From Arthonia radiata (Eukaryota > Ascomycota > Arthoniomycetes > Arthoniales > Arthoniaceae): 64,000 nucleotides of DNA. Of the stretch, positions 23,100 through 33,470 are shown piece by piece. Position 1 is the first letter of the stretch. The number at the start of each line of letters is the position of its first letter. The stretch spans positions 1,347,392-1,411,391 of the forward strand of contig PSQN01000001.1 in assembly GCA_002989075.1 (NCBI GenBank), read 5' to 3'. The notes beneath the pieces are model-generated. The model worked only from the letters and a program-made list of their open reading frames with translations. It was not told the DNA's origin and ran no database searches. Position numbers and translations under genes: made by a program.

Positions 23100-23389
23100 A
23101 TGGCTACAAATCCAGCCAAAGACCAACAACGAGAAGACTTGCTCAAAGACCATGCCGACCAGCATACAAAGCTGAACAAAGAGCTCGCAAAGGAGGCGCG
23201 GGACAACAAGGAAGTCCGCGGGTAGGCTCGCAATCTCTACGAACCTCACCATCTATCTGACAAGTTCGTAGAATTAGGGGAAAGATCCATAAGCTGGAGG
23301 CCAGATTGTGGCAACGCCATCATGTTACTCCGGTGAACGCGTATCACAACACAGATAACCTCAGAACAGTTCGATTAGAAGACGATTAG
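23100..23389 (+). CDS. Small-protein array, unit 2
   Basis: Exons 23100-23221 and 23272-23389, joined in phase 2 across a 50-nt intron, encode 79 aa. I do not recognise the family. The N-terminal half is a highly charged helix (MATNPAKDQQREDLLKDHAD...), likely amphipathic or coiled coil, with no signal peptide and no cysteine. Exon 2 has the array's conserved core KIHKLEARLWQRHHVTPVN then AYHNTDN. The C-terminus differs from units 3 and 4 (RTVRLEDD in place of the GDPRY ending). The intact frame and splice sites suggest a working gene. Function unknown. Confidence 0.62.
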
Positions 23390-23475
23390 GTGGGTACAGG
23401 CGACGAAGAGAGCAGGACAGAAGTCAAGAGTGACGCTCTTACCTCTCGTAGCGACCGAGGAATATATGTTACTGG

Positions 23476-23816
23476 AGGAGTTGATAATCCTACCATCTCC
23501 GGTTACTAGGATCACCACTCCATGTGATCAACACATACAGGAATCGTCTATATACACGCCTCTGCTTCCTGGAACGTGCCATACTGCAAGCATACTATAC
23601 AACCCCTTCCCCTAGAGGGCTGTTTGTCTTTTAAAAGCGTGGGTCGAGCGTAAACCTAGGAGAGGCCGGCAGAGAGAATCTTTCTGGAGCGTAGCGCAGG
23701 AAGAGGATACCTAGTGGGAGAACCCGGGTGGCCATAAGGGGTAGGGGGCAGGAATATTTGCGCTGCTAACCGGGTGGCGGGTCTGGTGATTGAGGGCGGC
23801 TGGTACATCAAGTCCG
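23476..23816. mobile_element. MITE-like element, copy 2 (diverged, near full length)
   Basis: A 341-bp copy of the element at 19852-20194 in the same orientation. It is recognisable from end to end: left end AGGAGTTGATAATC, interior blocks such as GCGTGGGTCGA, GGTACCTAG-like and GTGGGAGAACC, right end ATCAAGTCCG. Many transitions separate the copies and the terminal repeats no longer match each other well. Flanks GTTACTGG on the left and ATGTACAA on the right are not a clean duplication. The left one could be a decayed GTTGCCAAG, which would place it at the same site as copy 1. Confidence 0.75.
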
Positions 23817-24371
23817 ATGTACAACCATCTCGTCGTTAATATAACCCAAAGCAGCAATGACCACCTATCCTCCCTCGCAAACATGGAAGCATATTTGCGT
23901 CTCAGGATTTCGAGGGTCTTCTCGACCTTTGGCCCAGAAGTAGGGCGGAGACCGATGAACATTAGAATGCAGTGAGTTGTAACGTCACTGGGTCGTACTC
24001 AGTGATACCATGTTAGCATTTTCAGTGATCGAATGACGTTGGAAAGTGGACTGACCTCCCGGAGATCTGAGATGGCCTGGTCATGTGGACTGTTCTCTGG
24101 ACTCATCGCCAACACTGGCTCTATCTGTGCTACTTCTTATTGTAGCTTTAAGACTGACCCGCACAGGAACAAGTTGCAGCTCTGTTGTAACGGACAGGTT
24201 GTCATTGTTGAAGTCGCGACCTGTCTGAAAGCATGATACAAGAGATCATTCTCCGATAGAGCGCTACTTGAAGGAGTTCCTTTCCCAATCCCATCCGTCA
24301 GGCGTCCAGTACCGCTAGCACTATCGCCCGTTCTACTTATCAACAGCTTAAACCACCACATTCTCGCCGCC
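23817..24371. promoter_or_regulatory. 5' region of array unit 3
   Basis: Shares diverged blocks with the unit-1 leader: AAACATGG at about 23879, ATGAACATTAGAATGCAGTGAG near 23955 and CATCGCCAACACTGGC at about 24103. These support origin by duplication of a unit including its promoter. No clear TATA box was seen. Confidence 0.45.
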
Positions 24372-24663
24372 ATGGCTCCAACCAAAGAGGAGAAGAAGCA
24401 AGGAATGCTCGAGACACATGCGAAGCATCACGCAGCGCTAGAAGAAGAGAATGAAAAGTCGCAGCCGGATAACAACTTCGTCCAAGAGTGAGCTCATAAC
24501 GACTATAATTACAACGGTCGTGCATCACCTGACTATCTCGCATAGACTCCTGAAAAAAATCAAAACCCTGGAGGGCAAGCTACATTTCCGCCACAATGTC
24601 GTTCCGGAAAATAATCGTTACACCGAGGACGACTTTATAGCGGGTGACCCGAGGTATAGATAA
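24372..24663 (+). CDS. Small-protein array, unit 3
   Basis: Exons 24372-24487 and 24546-24663, phase-2 intron of 58 nt, encode 77 aa. The N-terminal charged helix is MAPTKEEKKQGMLETHAKHH, followed by EEENEKSQPDNNFVQE. Exon 2 encodes the conserved KKIKTLEGKLHFRHNVVPEN then RYTEDDFIAGDPRYR. It is predicted soluble, Glu/Lys/His-rich, without cysteine. This unit is used here as the reference for the family. Homology with unit 4 continues past the stop codon: AGCGAAGCGTTTGCGGA at about 24738 matches AGCGACTCGTTTGCGGA at about 25787. Confidence 0.65.
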
Positions 24664-25405
24664 AGGTTGGACGGGCGAGGGGAGTGGTGACGTTGTCGCC
24701 TTCAGTGGTCTTTGGAAACCCCACGTTGCCAAACCCAAGCGAAGCGTTTGCGGAAGCAAGTCGACCATGCGATGAAGAGTCAATCTGAACGGCCAAGCAT
24801 CGGCTGAGAAATCTTGCAAGTGGTGTTGACGTTGCTATCTGTAGAGGATCAGACACTTGTACTGCACACACTATTACTCCATTGTCTTGATCACAGTCTG
24901 TACACACCTGAAGTGCGCAAAGTTTCGCGTTCTGGCCTGTACGTGCACCAGGCCGGGTATAAACGTACGCTAGACGAGATAAGAAGTCTCGTGCAGCTAT
25001 TAACGACAAGAAACATTTGTTCAGGATCAAAACCGAAGCGCACTATGACGAGGAAGGCGAGAGTCAAGCCGCCTGATCTGGTTCGATAACCGGAATCGAT
25101 CAGTAGAATGTTTTCTGTCAACTTCCCGGTTGAGTACTTAGGGACAACCCGCGACAGAAAAACAGCTTGCATGCTAGATAGTCGAGGACACATTGCCAGT
25201 GTAAAGCGCCAAACGAGGACCTTTCTGCGAGCACAATATAATAGGACAACCCGCTTCTTCTACTACTCGCGGCGCCACTCAAACGAGATCTTTTTCACAC
25301 TGATCTTATCTACCAAACATCAAACACCGCTAGGTTGCTGTGCAAACGCCTCGACTCATATAACGACCTTCTCCAACCACCTTCTCCTGCAACCCTCTCG
25401 ACGTC
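24664..25405. other. Spacer and 5' region of array unit 4
   Basis: No supportable gene. The segment around 25180-25200 (TAGTCGAGGACACATTGCCAGTG) resembles the unit-1 and unit-2 leaders, and ATCAAACACCGCTAGG near 25320 resembles the ATCAAGCACCG block. Otherwise diverged. Confidence 0.4.
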
Positions 25406-25766
25406 ATGCCGACCAAAGATGAAGAACAGCAAGACATGCTCAGCGAGCACGCCTCGAATCACACGATGCTGACCAGAGAGCGCAACAAGAAGAAACCGAA
25501 CAACAAATTCATGAGCGAGTAAGCGCGTTACCAAGGTAGTTGTATCAACCACCCTTCTGACAAGCTCGTATAGGCTCCGGCAGACAATACAAACGCTAGA
25601 GGGGAGATTGCATTTCCACCACAATGTTGTTCCGCCAAACGCGTATCACAATGAGGATGAATTTATTCCGGGCGACCCCAGATATCACCCAAAGAAGGAT
25701 GCAGGCAGTGATGGGGGGAATACAGGAGTCACAAGTGGCGCCGTCGCCAATGTGGGTCGTCGATAA
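25406..25766 (+). CDS. Small-protein array, unit 4
   Basis: Exons 25406-25518 and 25574-25766, phase-2 intron of 55 nt with the same TCGTATAG acceptor as unit 1, encode 101 aa. N-terminal helix MPTKDEEQQDMLSEHASNHT, then exon 2 TIQTLEGRLHFHHNVVPPNA, YHNEDEFIPGDPRYH. It is longer than its sisters because the frame continues through a Gly/Ala/Val-rich tail ending VANVGRR. The pattern LEG-(K/R)-L-x-x-x-H-x-V-x-P is the most conserved part of the array. No known domain recognised. Confidence 0.65.
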
Positions 25767-26751
25767 GCTTAGGTCATTGAATCTAAGCGACTCGTTTGCG
25801 GAGATATGACCACAAGCTTTACATCTGTATCTGGATGAGTCCAAGTACCAGTCGATCATGCGTCGGACAGAGACGGTGAACTGCCCCTCATGTGTGACAG
25901 GCGTCGGAAAGGGCAAGTCACAGTGCCGATACAGAAGTGCTTGAAAGTTTCAGAGACAATCGAACAAACTGGTCGCCTTACCGCCTTCTGCAAGCCTATC
26001 CTGTCTCCCTCATTAGCGAATCGTGATGTATTGTCTAGACTCATATTGATTATGTGCTCTCACATTGTTTGGATCTTCAAGCGTCGGCCCACTCGGATCC
26101 GCTGCAAGGCCCGCGCCTCCAGTGAAGTTAATGGAGCGGATCCCAGTGATAGATTCTGAATACCGAACCGGATTAGGCGGTTCGGTTTCTACCTACCTGG
26201 TAACGGTACGGTTTGGTTTCAGCCTTTACTAGATAGTTTCTAAGTAGTTATGGTTCTGCAAGGTATATACCCTTAGCTAGTTTTATTTTGTACCCTTGCT
26301 AGCGTCGTGCATAGGCCAGAACGCGGAAATGCGCGTACTTTACGCGGTACTGACGGTTTCCCATTAACAACCAGATTGTAATACTCCTTAGCGATATGGT
26401 CCGGTTTTTACGCAAAAGGTTTGGTTCCTAGCGGTGTTGATACCGGTAAGGCCAGGACCGCTCCGTTAACTTCAGTGCGCGCCTCTTCTGTGCAGGAGAT
26501 TGAGCTAACAATAACCCAGCTTCACGACGTAATACTTCCTGATGAACGGCGATGTCTTTGCACTGTATCAATTTCCATATACCTTGTATTAGCAGCTTGT
26601 GGGTCGGCGGACAGCGGAATGACATCTGCGCACAAACGATCCACCGGAGATAATCGTGCGCGCTGATGCTCAACAGCGTGTTCATTCTTTGGAAGCGGAA
26701 TCTAATGCGAGAACTTCTGCGAAGTGATGCCGCGTCTCACCATTACCTATT
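25767..26751. other. Gene-free region with an AT-richer relic
   Basis: Nothing coding is supported. Part 26155-26460 is AT-richer and holds scattered ACCGAACCGG, GGTTCGGTTT and GATACCGG-like words. This may be the remains of a transposon end, but no duplicated flank or frame confirms it. The rightmost part is the 3' flank of the phosphoesterase gene. Confidence 0.35.
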
Positions 26752-27760
26752 TCATTGCGGCCTGGAAGCTCTCGTAAGATCCATGTCAACGATCCAGGGA
26801 GAGTTGAATGGCTTGTATTGCAGATCCATGATAGCCGCATTCACCAGCAAAGTCTGCTTGCCATGCTCGACATGATTCTTTGAGCTTGGTCTGATGTCAA
26901 CATACTCAGGCTTGAGCTGACCGCCTTCTTTGGCTAACGATGTCGTGCGAGACATGATGGTCTTCTCGGCATCTTGATCTTTCCACTCCACGAGCTCTGC
27001 ACCCCAAGCCTCGTGTATGTGGCCGAAGCAGTGTAGCCGAGGCTTTACACGTCGCAGAGCACGAAGGAGATTGCGACATCCTACATCAGCATTACGGGAA
27101 GTCATACCCAGATGGTCTTCAGGAGGTCCATGTGTCATCACAATGTCGACTCCAGGAAAATCTGGGATGGGATTGACGGCGATGCTCTTCGTATACTGGT
27201 CGGCTTCGTATCCCGGTGGGCTGAAGCGATCCTCGTAACGGAAGTATGGGAAGCCCCAATTGCAGAACTCTGGCGTGTATGGGGAAGCCCAAATACTAAA
27301 TCCAGCACCAGACTTGAGCGTGAATCGATAGAAGCCCTCGTCAAGATAAGTGACGCCTGCAGCCTTCGCAGCGTCTCCAGTCCAGATGGCCCTCGCGTCT
27401 TGTTGAAGCTTCTGCTCTTCCTCTGGCTTCAAATATTCATCATGATATGCGGTGTCGAGCGAGAGGTCGTGGTTACCAGCGATTACCAGCTTGAGTTCTG
27501 AATCGATCTGAGAAATCATGTCGAGGGTTTCCCGGTATTCCGTCAGACCGCCCACCCTTCCGAGGAGCGGATTAGCAATGAAACAATGTCTATGCCTACC
27601 TTGATCATGCTACTAACATCGTCAGGTCACCACAATGAAGAAGCACATCAGCTTTCGGCATTGGTGTGCGGAAGGCATGCTTCGAGTCTTCACCTGCTAA
27701 GGGAGAAGAGTGGGTATCGGAGATGATGAGAAATCGAGTCGAAAGTGACTCGGCCATCAT
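26752..27760 (-). CDS. Calcineurin-like metallophosphoesterase (MPPED-type)
   Basis: Predicted cytosolic metal-dependent phosphoesterase, substrate unknown. Two exons, 27760-27618 and 27556-26752, give 315 aa. The 61-nt intron uses donor GTTAGT, branch GCTAATC and an AAG acceptor, and joins CGDLTM to VGGLTEYR as in relatives. The five metal-binding blocks are present: SDTHS, LLHCGDLT, IAGNHDLSLD, MTHGPP and FGHIHE. A second ATG directly follows the first (27757), so the start is ambiguous by one codon. Divergent from the membrane-protein gene at 28603. Confidence 0.9.
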
Positions 27761-28602
27761 GGTCTGATATCAGTGCACGATGCACGGCAATTCGAGTCGA
27801 ACGGCGATTAGAATTGGGGTGTCGCAGCGCTGACGACTGGTGAGATGCAGGCGCAAGGAGATACGAGGTCTGATATTAATGCCAAGAGACTAGCACGATC
27901 TAGGCAAGAGCGCTTTCCGAACCGCACCACGTGGCGGGAGCTAGTATTGGCGTAAAATTAGCAACAATGGGGCCAAGAAAATAGGGAGAGCGGCGGTGAG
28001 ATTGCGAGAGAGGTCAAGCACCTCTTACTAGAAGCAAACATCATTCGGCCGGGATGGCCAGCACGAGCCCTTATAGCTGCTGCTGTGCGCTGTCCGGTGG
28101 CACGTTGTGCAGCTGCACCGCACCGGCTGGGGGCAGATATGAGGGCGAGGGTGCGGCGCAGTCGTTGTCTAGACTCCTCTTTGGGCGCGTGGGCGGGCCA
28201 GCCAGTCGGCGAAGCAGATCAACTGTCAATTCTCTGTTTGCTTTCTGCCCCGTCGTGGCCCCGCCGCACGCCTGCATCTGCATGACAAGACTTCGACCCG
28301 ATCCTCTTCCCCTCTGCCTCTTCATATCCTGATATCGTTCATTAAGCGACTCCTGCATCCTCGGTGAAGAACCACGCCCACCACCTAGATAATATTACCG
28401 CCAAAAAGTTCTCCAACCCATCGCCAAATCACATCCCCCGTATTCGTACGCATTCTAGCCTCGAGTTAATTTCCCTACTAGCCGTGTTTCACTTCAGCTC
28501 CTTTCCTAGCACAACCAGTCTTGCTTCTTTGAGCTTCTGCCTCGGACCGCATACGTTTAATGATAATCTTTCCTTGAATCGCGCATCCTTTTCACTCGCG
28601 GT
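27761..28602. promoter_or_regulatory. Shared upstream region, phosphoesterase / membrane protein
   Basis: 842 bp between divergent start codons. Short overlapping frames at 28.05-28.36 kb are GC-rich shadows without content. No motif was assigned. Confidence 0.4.
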
Positions 28603-31254
28603 ATGGCTGACGGCGCCAACGCGGACTTCGGGGAGGACCGCAACAGACTTCTCGCCAGCTTCTCATCAGATAATGACACTCCCGATCTTTTGTCACCAGG
28701 CTCGACTCTCATCGACGCCGGCAGCTCACCACACCCAAGGCAAAGGCCGGGCTATCAGAGACCGTCGTCCGCCGCCATCTCGCCAGAGATCCACAGTCCC
28801 AATCCGTTCGACGACGCATATGACGGCGACATAGGCGCCAGAGGAGGTTCGCATGGTCTGGGAATCATGCCTGGACAGGAGAAGAACAACTTCTTGGACT
28901 CGGAAGCCGAGGAGTATGAGGACCAAGATCGATTTCAGGCGGGCGCATCAGACAGGTCACTGCCTTATTCGTACTCATCGAGTATGCCCTTCAAAGGTTC
29001 TAATTCGTACCACAAGGCCAAGTCATCAGACCATGAGCTGCCACGACATACGGCGTCGACCAAGTCAGGGAAGTCTTACGCTGACTTCACCCCACACATG
29101 AACTGTGCCTCCCGCGACACTCTGTGGAAATCAGCGGGGCATCACGTGTATATCACCCTTCTAATCCTTGGTATCTTTTCCACGATCTTCTCTGGCTTCT
29201 ACCTCGGAATAGCTATTGCCCGCCCGAGGTATGGCAAGTTTATCTCGGATGGCGGAAATCTGACCTACTCAAACGCGACTTTACTCTTCGCACTCTTCGC
29301 GAAGCTGATCGAGCTGTCTTTCGTGACTGTCTTCATCGCCTTTGTGGGTCAGGTGATCTCACAACGAGCCTTCAACAAGAGCAAAGGCTATGGCGTTACC
29401 CTCGCCGAGATTTCAATGCGCGGGTGGATCATGCAGCCTGGACAGATGTTGGTGCACCCCTCAGCCGTACGATATGCAGCAGTGTCGCTGATGGGGGGCC
29501 TTGCTGTCGTCGCTGCCCTCACCGCTATGCTCTACACAACAGCCGCTTCAGCTCTGGTGTCGCCTCAGCTGATGTTCTCCCGGTTCATCGACAAGACTTT
29601 GATCAACAACGTCGGCCAAGGCTTTGAGGACCTTACGTCGATCCTTTACAAATGCGCCTCACCGGTGCAGCACGATTCCATGGGGATTCCAAACAAGTTT
29701 GACACCTGTCTAGGACCTCAGCTTGCGGCGCAAAGCTTGAATGATTGGAGTTCCTGGCTCGCGACTTGGACTGAGTTTGCCAACAAGACCGGCGGATCCG
29801 ACGACATGCATCGTCGACCGCTTCCTTACGGACTCGTGAACGACAACACGACCATCCAAGGAACGTGGATCGCAATCGAGAACATGACCGACACCTCCAA
29901 CCGATTCGATCGCATTGTCGACAATGTCACGATGGCTATGCCGCACGCTGGCCTCATCGATGCCGCCTTGAACGCGAACAACAGCATCTTGCAGCCCAAA
30001 GCCATGGATGGGTTCGGAGCCTACAACATCCACGCGTCGGCACTCTCCCCAGCGCTCAATGTCATCTGTGCAGAACTATCCGAGAAAGAGCTCGCGCCGC
30101 TGGTCTACGACCACTGGCCGAACGCCAACAAGTCGCTCGACTTCGCCAACTGGGCGAACAAATACGCCGGCGATCCCGCATATGTACCCAGCTATGGGCC
30201 CGACGAATGGCTCAACAGCACCATCGTCGACCAGATCTTCGGATTCGGACCAGCGTTTGGCCAACGCCGGCCCCCCATCTTCCCTCGCATGCCTTCCGCT
30301 CAAAACACAATCTTCAACAACACTGGCGCATACGCCCCGGCGCCCTACCGCGACGCAGTGTACCTCCTCGGCGGCAACCCCGACGCGGAAGGAAATCTGA
30401 CCGGCTTCTCCCTCTGCCAGATGCGCGCCTTCCGGACGACGCGCTGCTCCACCTGGTTCAACGCCACCTCCTCCCAGTCCCACATGGAAGCGCAATGCGA
30501 AGATCCCAACGACGACCTCCAGTTCTCGAAAACCGCCGACGGGCCCCTCCCCGCGGACAACGACACCACCTCCCTCTTCTGGGTCGACCTCGCCGACGTC
30601 TGGGGCACCGCCATCACCCTCAACGCGGGCATCACCGACGGCGCCGCTGCCAACGGGCGTCTGTTAACCCAATTCTTCCCCACCGAACGCCGCCTCAACC
30701 CCATGATGCCGAGCATGGCCGAGGGCCTTGCCGTCCTGGCCGGCAACACCCTCTCCCTCGGCACGCGCAACGCCCCCATGAAAACCATGACCGACGCCGC
30801 GGACGACGCCGCCCACCTCGCCCCGGAGAGCATCCCCGCGCGCCTGCAATCCCAGCAATACGCCTCCGGCCCCGTCTCCCGGTACCAAAACGTCTTCTAC
30901 ATCATTCTCCTCGCCGTCTTCGGCGGCAACGTCCTCGTCCTGACCTGGCTGCTCCTGAACCGGGGCCTGGTGACGGATTTCTGCGACCCCGCTAACATGT
31001 TCTCCCTCTCCATCAATAGCCCGCCGTCCCATTTGTTCGCTGGCAGCTGCGGGTGCGGGCCCGAGGGTAAGCAGTACCAGGCGAAGTGGTACGTGAACGT
31101 GGACGGGGAGCACGTGTTCATCGAGAACAACGAGCGCGAGCGGGAGTTGGCGGAGAATAGAGCCCGGGAAGGGCTGAAGAGTGATATTGCTAGTGAGAAG
31201 AGTCCGATAATGGGGGTTTATGCGAAACTGAGTAAGCGGAAGAGTATTTTTTAG
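28603..31254 (+). CDS. Conserved-looking fungal four-TM membrane protein, function unknown
   Basis: Single exon, 883 aa. The N-terminal about 175 residues are polar and Ser/Pro/Asp-rich, likely cytosolic. Three membrane segments follow at about 181-206 (VYITLLILGIFSTIFSGFYLG), 225-250 and 290-316. Next is a roughly 440-residue lumenal or extracellular domain with many N-x-S/T sites and several cysteines, then a last membrane segment at about 763-788 (FYIILLAVFGGNVLVLTWLLL). A C-terminal cytosolic tail begins FCDPANMFSLSINSPP and includes the Cys/Gly motif GSCGCGPEG. This layout is common in filamentous fungi, often under uninformative database names. I do not assign a function. Confidence 0.8.
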   Translation: MADGANADFGEDRNRLLASFSSDNDTPDLLSPGSTLIDAGSSPHPRQRPGYQRPSSAAISPEIHSPNPFDDAYDGDIGARGGSHGLGIMPGQEKNNFLDSEAEEYEDQDRFQAGASDRSLPYSYSSSMPFKGSNSYHKAKSSDHELPRHTASTKSGKSYADFTPHMNCASRDTLWKSAGHHVYITLLILGIFSTIFSGFYLGIAIARPRYGKFISDGGNLTYSNATLLFALFAKLIELSFVTVFIAFVGQVISQRAFNKSKGYGVTLAEISMRGWIMQPGQMLVHPSAVRYAAVSLMGGLAVVAALTAMLYTTAASALVSPQLMFSRFIDKTLINNVGQGFEDLTSILYKCASPVQHDSMGIPNKFDTCLGPQLAAQSLNDWSSWLATWTEFANKTGGSDDMHRRPLPYGLVNDNTTIQGTWIAIENMTDTSNRFDRIVDNVTMAMPHAGLIDAALNANNSILQPKAMDGFGAYNIHASALSPALNVICAELSEKELAPLVYDHWPNANKSLDFANWANKYAGDPAYVPSYGPDEWLNSTIVDQIFGFGPAFGQRRPPIFPRMPSAQNTIFNNTGAYAPAPYRDAVYLLGGNPDAEGNLTGFSLCQMRAFRTTRCSTWFNATSSQSHMEAQCEDPNDDLQFSKTADGPLPADNDTTSLFWVDLADVWGTAITLNAGITDGAAANGRLLTQFFPTERRLNPMMPSMAEGLAVLAGNTLSLGTRNAPMKTMTDAADDAAHLAPESIPARLQSQQYASGPVSRYQNVFYIILLAVFGGNVLVLTWLLLNRGLVTDFCDPANMFSLSINSPPSHLFAGSCGCGPEGKQYQAKWYVNVDGEHVFIENNERERELAENRAREGLKSDIASEKSPIMGVYAKLSKRKSIF

Positions 31255-31486
31255 GCAAAACGAACAGCAGGCTGTAGTTAATGTAATTGATTCACCCCCA
31301 ACCCCTGGCTCCCACTCCACCGGCGCCTCCAATCCTCCCCCCCATCACCCCTCTCCCCAACCCCCCTCCACTCCCCCACCGCCCCGCCGCACACGAGCCC
31401 GCACCCCGCCCAGTCCAGTCCGACAAACAAAAGAAAATTCACACGATCACACGAACATCACTAACAAAAAGCAAACAAAACAAAAC

Positions 31487-33299
31487 TCACCACGCCTCCC
31501 GGATCGCCCACCCCCCCGCCCCATCCTCGCGCCACACCCCCCTATCCGCCTCCGTCCACGCGCTCCCCGTGACGAACACCTCCGTCCGCACCACCACCGC
31601 ATCCTCCTCCAGATCTCGGACCGGGCTGCCCCGCGGCGACCCCGGGCCCCAGCCGGTGTGCCAGTCCGCGACCGGGGGCCTGCCGGTGCCGCGCGGGAGC
31701 GCCGGCGCCGCACCGCCCATGTCGTCCAGCTCGTAGCCCTCCTGCAGGGCCCGTCTGCTGGTGGCGGGCCGGCCGGCGCGCAGGAACCACGCGGGACGGG
31801 GCAGCCGGAGAGCGCGCAGCCAGCCCGGGGGCGCGGGCAGGAACGGCCAGAGCGGGGCGAGGCACTGGAGTGTGAGCACCGCCCTTGCTGCGTTAGCGTG
31901 TTGCTTTGTTCTAGCAGACCATAGTGTGTGGTGAGGGTCAATGTGAGGTTATGGGTGGGAATAGGGAAAGGGAAAGGGGGACATACCACGTCTCCGCCCA
32001 GTTCCACACCACCGCTCCGCCGATGCCGTACGTCCCGTCAGCGGGCGCGAGCACCGCGCCGAGCGCCCAGATCTTGACGGCGGCGCAGGCGGCGGCGCCG
32101 AGCCCGCAGGAGAGGAGCAGGGAGAGGCCTGTGCTGTTTGTTAGCGGTGCTGGATGTGAGTGAACCCCGTTGTGCGGAGACGGTTGCGGAGGATGGGGAC
32201 TCCGCCGACGTCCAAATATTTTCGAGGTAAGAAAGGGGGGGAAGGAAGTGTATATGCTAAAGAAAAGCCATACCGATCTTCCGCCCGCCCGGCAGACGCG
32301 AATCCCACAGCACGACGCACGGGACCAGCGCCAGCACCACATCACTGATACAATTGATGACTGTACCCAGTCAGTTTGCTGTTCGGACGCACGGCTACAT
32401 CGCAGCCTGCACCATAGTGCAACACAAGGGTAGGGTACTTACGGCCGGTGACGCGCGCGAGGATGAGGTCGTCCCGCGGTGGGCCGCAGGTCCCTTCTGC
32501 TGGGAGCCAGCGCGCCCACGGCGGGTCGCACTCCAGGATGAGCTGGAGCGCGCAGGCGAGGTTCATCGCGACCTGTTTACTGTCAATTTCTTACTCTAGG
32601 GAGAATCGTTCGGTTTCTGGGGGATCTTGGGGCAATTTCGAGATATCGTGGCTGCTGTTGATTGTGGACGCGTCCATATTTTTTCAGTTGCTTTTTCGTG
32701 GACGCGCCCACTTTTTTTGAGAAGAATTCAGGGGAAAATGTGAGGATTAGGTGAGGTGAACAACTCACATTAGCCAATCCAAGCGCCCACAACGCCAGCT
32801 TCCGCTTTCCTATTCCGTCGCCCAGGGGCAGGACCGAGGTGAGAAAGGTAGCGACTGCCATTTTCGCCACGCCGATCGAGAAAATCGAAATGATGATGGC
32901 GATGTATTGCCATTTCACCACGGTGCTGAGGTGATCGTGTGCGATGAGGATGACGGTGTGGTTGCCGGCGCCATTGAGGACGGCGAGGATGAGAATGCCT
33001 TGGGAGAGGAGGGCGGTGCACTGTCGAGGTCAGTCAGCGCTTGCGTGAACAGGTGAGAGGGTGAGTGAGAGTGGAAAAGGGGAGGGGGGACTCACCCAGG
33101 CGAAGATGAGGCAGCTAATCGACCAGCCGCCGCCGATGATTCGGGTTCTGGTGATGCACGGGAGGACGAGACGGGCGAGGATGACGAGGCTGGCGATGAG
33201 GCAGAGCGTGCAGGTGACGATGAGGATTTTGAGGCCTTTGCCGCCGAAGATGGGCTGGTGGCTGGCGATTTCGAGTTCTTGAGGGGTAGGTGAGGCCAT
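31487..33299 (-). CDS. Pth11-like fungal rhodopsin-domain integral membrane protein
   Basis: Six exons, 33299-33096, 33020-32769, 32572-32443, 32360-32274, 32128-31987 and 31883-31487, all in frame, give 403 aa. The product has about seven hydrophobic segments. The first is ILIVTCTLCLIASLVILARL, and VKWQYIAIIISIFSIGVAKMAV, INCISDVVLALVPCVVLW and LSLLLSCGLGAAACAAVKIW are later ones. Family-like details are the loop ECDPPWARW, the segment ending LPGGRKIGLSLLLSCG and the final ETWAVLTLQCLAPLWPFL. The cytosolic tail is disordered. The family (SAT4/Pth11-like) includes proposed GPCR-type surface sensors; ligand unknown. Exon 6 uses an AAG acceptor. A frame upstream of 33299 is open to an ATG at 33596 but encodes only repeats, so MASPTPQEL is preferred. 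Confidence 0.78.
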
Positions 33300-33369
33300 T
33301 GCTGCTGGGAGTGTGGCTTTTGAGGTTGAGAGGGAGGTATTGGAGACTTCTTGAGTATGAGAGGGCTTG

Positions 33370-33470
33370 CTGAAAGTAGCAGAGAGATTGTTGACAGTGA
33401 CAGAGAGCTTGTTGAGGGTTGCAGAGAGCCTGTTGACAGAGTAGAGAGCTTGTAGACAGTAGTCGAGAGC
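33370..33470. repeat. Degenerate ~21-bp tandem repeat
   Basis: Several imperfect units of about 21 bp, built on (G/C)AGAGAG(C/A)TTGTTGACAG. They lie just upstream of the chosen start of the rhodopsin-domain gene. If translated from the upstream ATG they would give a heptad-like LSATLNK, LSVTVNN, LSATFSK series. Confidence 0.5.

Noticed and set aside
20934-25766. Reading the small-protein array as part of the MITE or of a larger transposon
   Set aside because: The genes lie outside the inverted repeats, contain spliceosomal introns at a conserved phase and show no transposase motif.
29865-30995. 376-codon plus-strand frame, and a 222-codon minus-strand frame at 30664-31332
   Set aside because: Both are Arg/Pro/His-rich or Gly/Val/Glu-rich shadows of the GC-rich 883-aa membrane-protein gene.
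28603-31254. Possible MCM-type helicase name sometimes attached to such fungal proteins
   Set aside because: The sequence has membrane segments and no ATPase motifs, so the name would be misleading.
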